From an uncultured Muribaculaceae bacterium (GTDB taxonomy: Bacteria; Bacteroidota; Bacteroidia; Bacteroidales; Muribaculaceae): a stretch of 64,000 nt of DNA. The DNA lies in NCBI GenBank assembly GCA_910586595.1, contig CAJUJB010000009.1, positions 1 to 64,000 on the forward strand. The letters run 5' to 3'. Shown here piece by piece: positions 61,659-64,000 of the stretch (within the stretch, counting starts at the first letter, position 1; each line of letters starts with the position of its first letter). The notes beneath the pieces are model-generated. The model had not been told where the DNA came from, ran no database searches, and was given only the letters and a program-made list of their open reading frames with translations. A program made the translations under genes and the position numbers.

Positions 61659-63305
61659 TTATTCCATGAAGAGTTTCACGAGGTTCCAGCGGCCATCGAC
61701 TACGTCGGGCACATTATCCTCGCTCTCCGGGCCCTTGAAGCGGGCAAATAGAGATTTCGACCAGATGAATGGCTCGCCCATCACGTAAGGTGTGCCGTAT
61801 TTCATCCAGAATGATGTTGCCGTACCTGTAAGCGACGGTTTGTACGATAGTTTGTCGAGTACCTCACGCATCTCCTTGGTGCCGAAAGCCTTGGCATCGG
61901 CAGATCCGTCAGGACGGACGTGGATGAACTCCGTAGTGCCGTATCCCGGATCCCAGCGGCCATAGATCGAAAGAGGCTCACGGTCTTCGGTGTAGGTGAT
62001 GAGGTCTTTGCAGGTCTCCATGTCGACCACGGTGCATAGACGGTTATAGAGCTGGTTGCGTCGCATAGGGCGCTCGTTCATTGAGGCGAGCTCGTAGTTG
62101 ACCTGCCAATCGATAGGCTGGTTGATGCCGAAGATATGGGTTGCAGAGATAAGGTGGGCGTCATAGTCAACGTCGGGGTCGACCACATGGCCGGTAGAGT
62201 CGACAGCCTTGAGTTCCTTGCCATCGGAAGTGAAGAGGACAAAACGGTTGTAGCTCATCTCGACCAGGCCGATGCGGTTGCGGTATGCGTCGACCACCAT
62301 GTAGCCGTTGAGGTATGTGGCGGTGTTGTCCATGGCGAGATACTCGTAGAATTCCTCGATTGAGCTTGCGAAGTGCTCAGCGGCAGCCGAACGCCAGACG
62401 ATCCAAATGCCGAGAGTCTTTGGCTTGTTGAAGAAGTTGACGTGGGTGGTTTCGTTGAAGCCGATGCCGTGCTTGTTGAAGCCGAAGTCGGTGTTAGATC
62501 CGAACTGGCCCTGGCAGGTGGCATTCTGAGTGACGAAGTCGTCGCCGATGACGTAGCTTACGGCACATGAGTTATTGTAGTAACACATCCATGAGTTGTG
62601 TGTCCAGTAAATCTCACCGTCGGGCATGTATTTCACGTAAGCGGTGCAGTGGTCGTTGGTCGACTCACGTGTGAGGCCTTTCTTCTGAGGATTTTCGGGC
62701 GGCACACCGAGCACCATGCCGATCTTGTCGCCGATGGCGTAGAAAAGGTCGTCCTGGGCGTTGATGAAGTAGACGTCGAGGAATGTAAGCTCATCTTTGC
62801 CGGTGTGGAGCACGCTCTGGTCATCGCCGATAGCCTTGAGCGACAGATCGGCGAATGATACGCTTTCGCGGGCCTCACGGTCGACGGCACCCTCGAATAT
62901 ACCGAGCTGACGGTACATGAGACGCAGTATAGACTTAGCCTTCTCGTCGGTCTGATGCTGGCCCATATAGTCGTAGAGCCAATTGTAGTTGTCGATAAGG
63001 CCTTGCTGAGCAGCCTGGAGCATCTCAGGGGTGATGGTAATGTTGATGTCGTCTTGTGGGGTGGCGGCGATTGTGAAGTTGTTCCACGAGTTGTTACGTG
63101 CGGCCTTGATGGCGAAATTACCCTGGACTTTGCCTTGCACATATCCGGCACGGTATTCCTGGAGGAATATGTCGGCGTTCGGGTCCTGAGCGAAGATGGC
63201 GTAGTTCCAGTTATTGTCGACGCACTGGGCGAAACCTCGTGTATACTCGTTGAGTACAAACTCGGTTGCGGGCACGTTCTTGAGTGTATTTTGTTTAGTT
63301 GCCAT
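61659..63305 (-). CDS. Phospholipase-B-like / Ntn-hydrolase family protein
   Basis: 548 residues without a signal peptide or lipobox. The centre contains THNSWMCYYN preceded by NDHCTAYVKYMPDGEI; Cys220 directly after His219 fits the N-terminal nucleophile of PLBD-type Ntn hydrolases, which are activated by cleavage before that Cys. GFNKHGIGFNETTH, YMVVDAYRNRIGLVEMSY and FWMKYGTPYVMG are further recognisable repeats of the family. Eukaryotic members are lysosomal amidases/phospholipases; the bacterial substrate is unknown. A paralogue lies 54 bp upstream. The residue numbering and family are read by eye, so confidence in function is moderate. Confidence 0.7.
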   Translation of the reverse strand: MATKQNTLKNVPATEFVLNEYTRGFAQCVDNNWNYAIFAQDPNADIFLQEYRAGYVQGKVQGNFAIKAARNNSWNNFTIAATPQDDINITITPEMLQAAQQGLIDNYNWLYDYMGQHQTDEKAKSILRLMYRQLGIFEGAVDREARESVSFADLSLKAIGDDQSVLHTGKDELTFLDVYFINAQDDLFYAIGDKIGMVLGVPPENPQKKGLTRESTNDHCTAYVKYMPDGEIYWTHNSWMCYYNNSCAVSYVIGDDFVTQNATCQGQFGSNTDFGFNKHGIGFNETTHVNFFNKPKTLGIWIVWRSAAAEHFASSIEEFYEYLAMDNTATYLNGYMVVDAYRNRIGLVEMSYNRFVLFTSDGKELKAVDSTGHVVDPDVDYDAHLISATHIFGINQPIDWQVNYELASMNERPMRRNQLYNRLCTVVDMETCKDLITYTEDREPLSIYGRWDPGYGTTEFIHVRPDGSADAKAFGTKEMREVLDKLSYKPSLTGTATSFWMKYGTPYVMGEPFIWSKSLFARFKGPESEDNVPDVVDGRWNLVKLFME

Positions 63306-63359
63306 ATTGTTTTAAATCTGAAATTAAGGAATTTAGGAAAACAGCCTGCTGAGGCATGC

Positions 63360-64000
63360 TTATTCCATAAACATTTTCACGCGGTTCCATCGTCCGTCGA
63401 GCACGTCGGGCACGAAGTCGACTTCCTCGGGCTGCTTGAACTGAGCCCAGAGCGAGCGGCTCCAGATGAATGGCGTACCCGAGATATACGGTGTGCCGTA
63501 TTTCATCCAGAATGAGGTCTTTGTGCCGTCTTTTGACGGTTTGCGTGAAAGGTTGGCGAGCACTTCCTTAATTTCGTCGGTGCCGAATGCTTTGGCGTCG
63601 ATTGCGGAGTGCGGGCGGTGAGCGATCATTTCAGAGGTGCCGTAGCCGAGATCCCAACGACCGGCAATTGAGATAGGCTCTTTGTCGGAGTTGTAGGTTA
63701 CGAGCCTCTTGGCGTCTTCCATAGTGTAGACGTTGCCGATGTTTCGATAGAGCTGGTAACGGCGTTTAGGCGCACCGTCGATAGTGGCGCAGTCGTGCCA
63801 GATACGGCGGTAGATAGGGATGTTGCAACCGAGGATGTGCGTCGGGGTGATCATGTGGTGGTCGTAGTCGAGCACGGGGTTGGGCACATAGTCGGTAGAT
63901 TCTTTTACGGTAAGAGTTGTGCCGTCGGATTTGAAGAGGGCCATACGGAGGTAACTCATGTCGACCAGGCCAATCTCGCCTTTGTATGCGTCGACCACCA
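63360..64000 (-). CDS. Phospholipase-B-like paralogue (3' part; 5' end beyond window)
   Basis: The visible C-terminal about 213 residues parallel the downstream 548-residue protein over their whole length: VDAYKGEIGLVDMSY, HMITPTHILGCN, FWMKYGTPYISG, and an almost identical ending (LDGRWNRVKMFME against VDGRWNLVKLFME). Its start lies outside the window, so the nucleophile region cannot be checked. The two genes are separated by 54 bp and read in the same direction, which indicates an old tandem duplication and probable co-expression. Confidence 0.75.
   Translation of the reverse strand, partial: VVDAYKGEIGLVDMSYLRMALFKSDGTTLTVKESTDYVPNPVLDYDHHMITPTHILGCNIPIYRRIWHDCATIDGAPKRRYQLYRNIGNVYTMEDAKRLVTYNSDKEPISIAGRWDLGYGTSEMIAHRPHSAIDAKAFGTDEIKEVLANLSRKPSKDGTKTSFWMKYGTPYISGTPFIWSRSLWAQFKQPEEVDFVPDVLDGRWNRVKMFME

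Noticed and set aside
1..64000. CRISPR arrays, insertion sequences, prophage or integrase genes
   Set aside because: No repeated direct units with spacers, transposase motifs, phage structural genes or tRNA-linked att sites were seen in either strand.

Overview
The window looks like chromosome of a gut Bacteroidales bacterium, most likely Muribaculaceae-like. The signs are a SusC/SusD pair with a hybrid two-component regulator, a SprA homologue, lipoboxes of Bacteroidetes type, and several matches to the Bacteroidetes promoter consensus TTTG-N19-21-TAnnTTTG. Nearly all of 1-36.9 kb is read leftwards, 37.3-61.1 kb is read rightwards, and 61.1-64 kb is leftwards again. I saw no tRNA, rRNA, insertion sequence, phage gene or CRISPR array.

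Left part (1-25.3 kb, minus strand): an ExbB-ExbD-ExbD energy-transducing module with its own promoter; then a nine-gene, mostly overlapping transcript led by a RelA/SpoT-type ppGpp synthetase whose hydrolase site is lost. It continues through a lipoprotein, a dTDP-3-amino-sugar pathway (rmlB, rmlA, ketoisomerase, aminotransferase), mtaB, an LpxL-like acyltransferase and a GT2 glycosyltransferase. To its right are sprA, ruvA and uvrA (uvrA read first), then a PiT phosphate transporter.

Middle (25.4-37.2 kb, minus strand): a complete urease island. In transcription order it holds an ion channel, ureA, ureB, ureC, ureE, ureF, ureG, ureD, a urea transporter, a nickel/cobalt ECF transporter (M-N fusion, Q, O) and an MFS carrier. 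Together these would import urea and Ni2+, assemble the nickel enzyme and release ammonia. Upstream of the channel is a roughly 195-nt candidate small RNA with paired ends and an intrinsic terminator, resembling 6S RNA in outline.

Right part (37.3-61.1 kb, plus strand): a polysaccharide utilisation locus: a GH43 lipoprotein, the hybrid sensor/AraC regulator, SusC, SusD, a propeller lipoprotein at the glycan-binding-protein position, an FG-GAP protein and a small protein with T9SS-like tails, a BNR propeller enzyme, GH2, a second GH43-like enzyme, an unassigned probable alpha/alpha-barrel protein, an aldose 1-epimerase and an SGNH esterase-like protein with a LamG-like tail. Large hairpins sit between several of these genes. 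The enzyme mix fits plant arabinan/galactan-type side chains, but that is inference.

Right edge (61.1-64 kb, minus strand): dtd, then two tandem phospholipase-B-like Ntn-hydrolase paralogues, the second cut by the window end.
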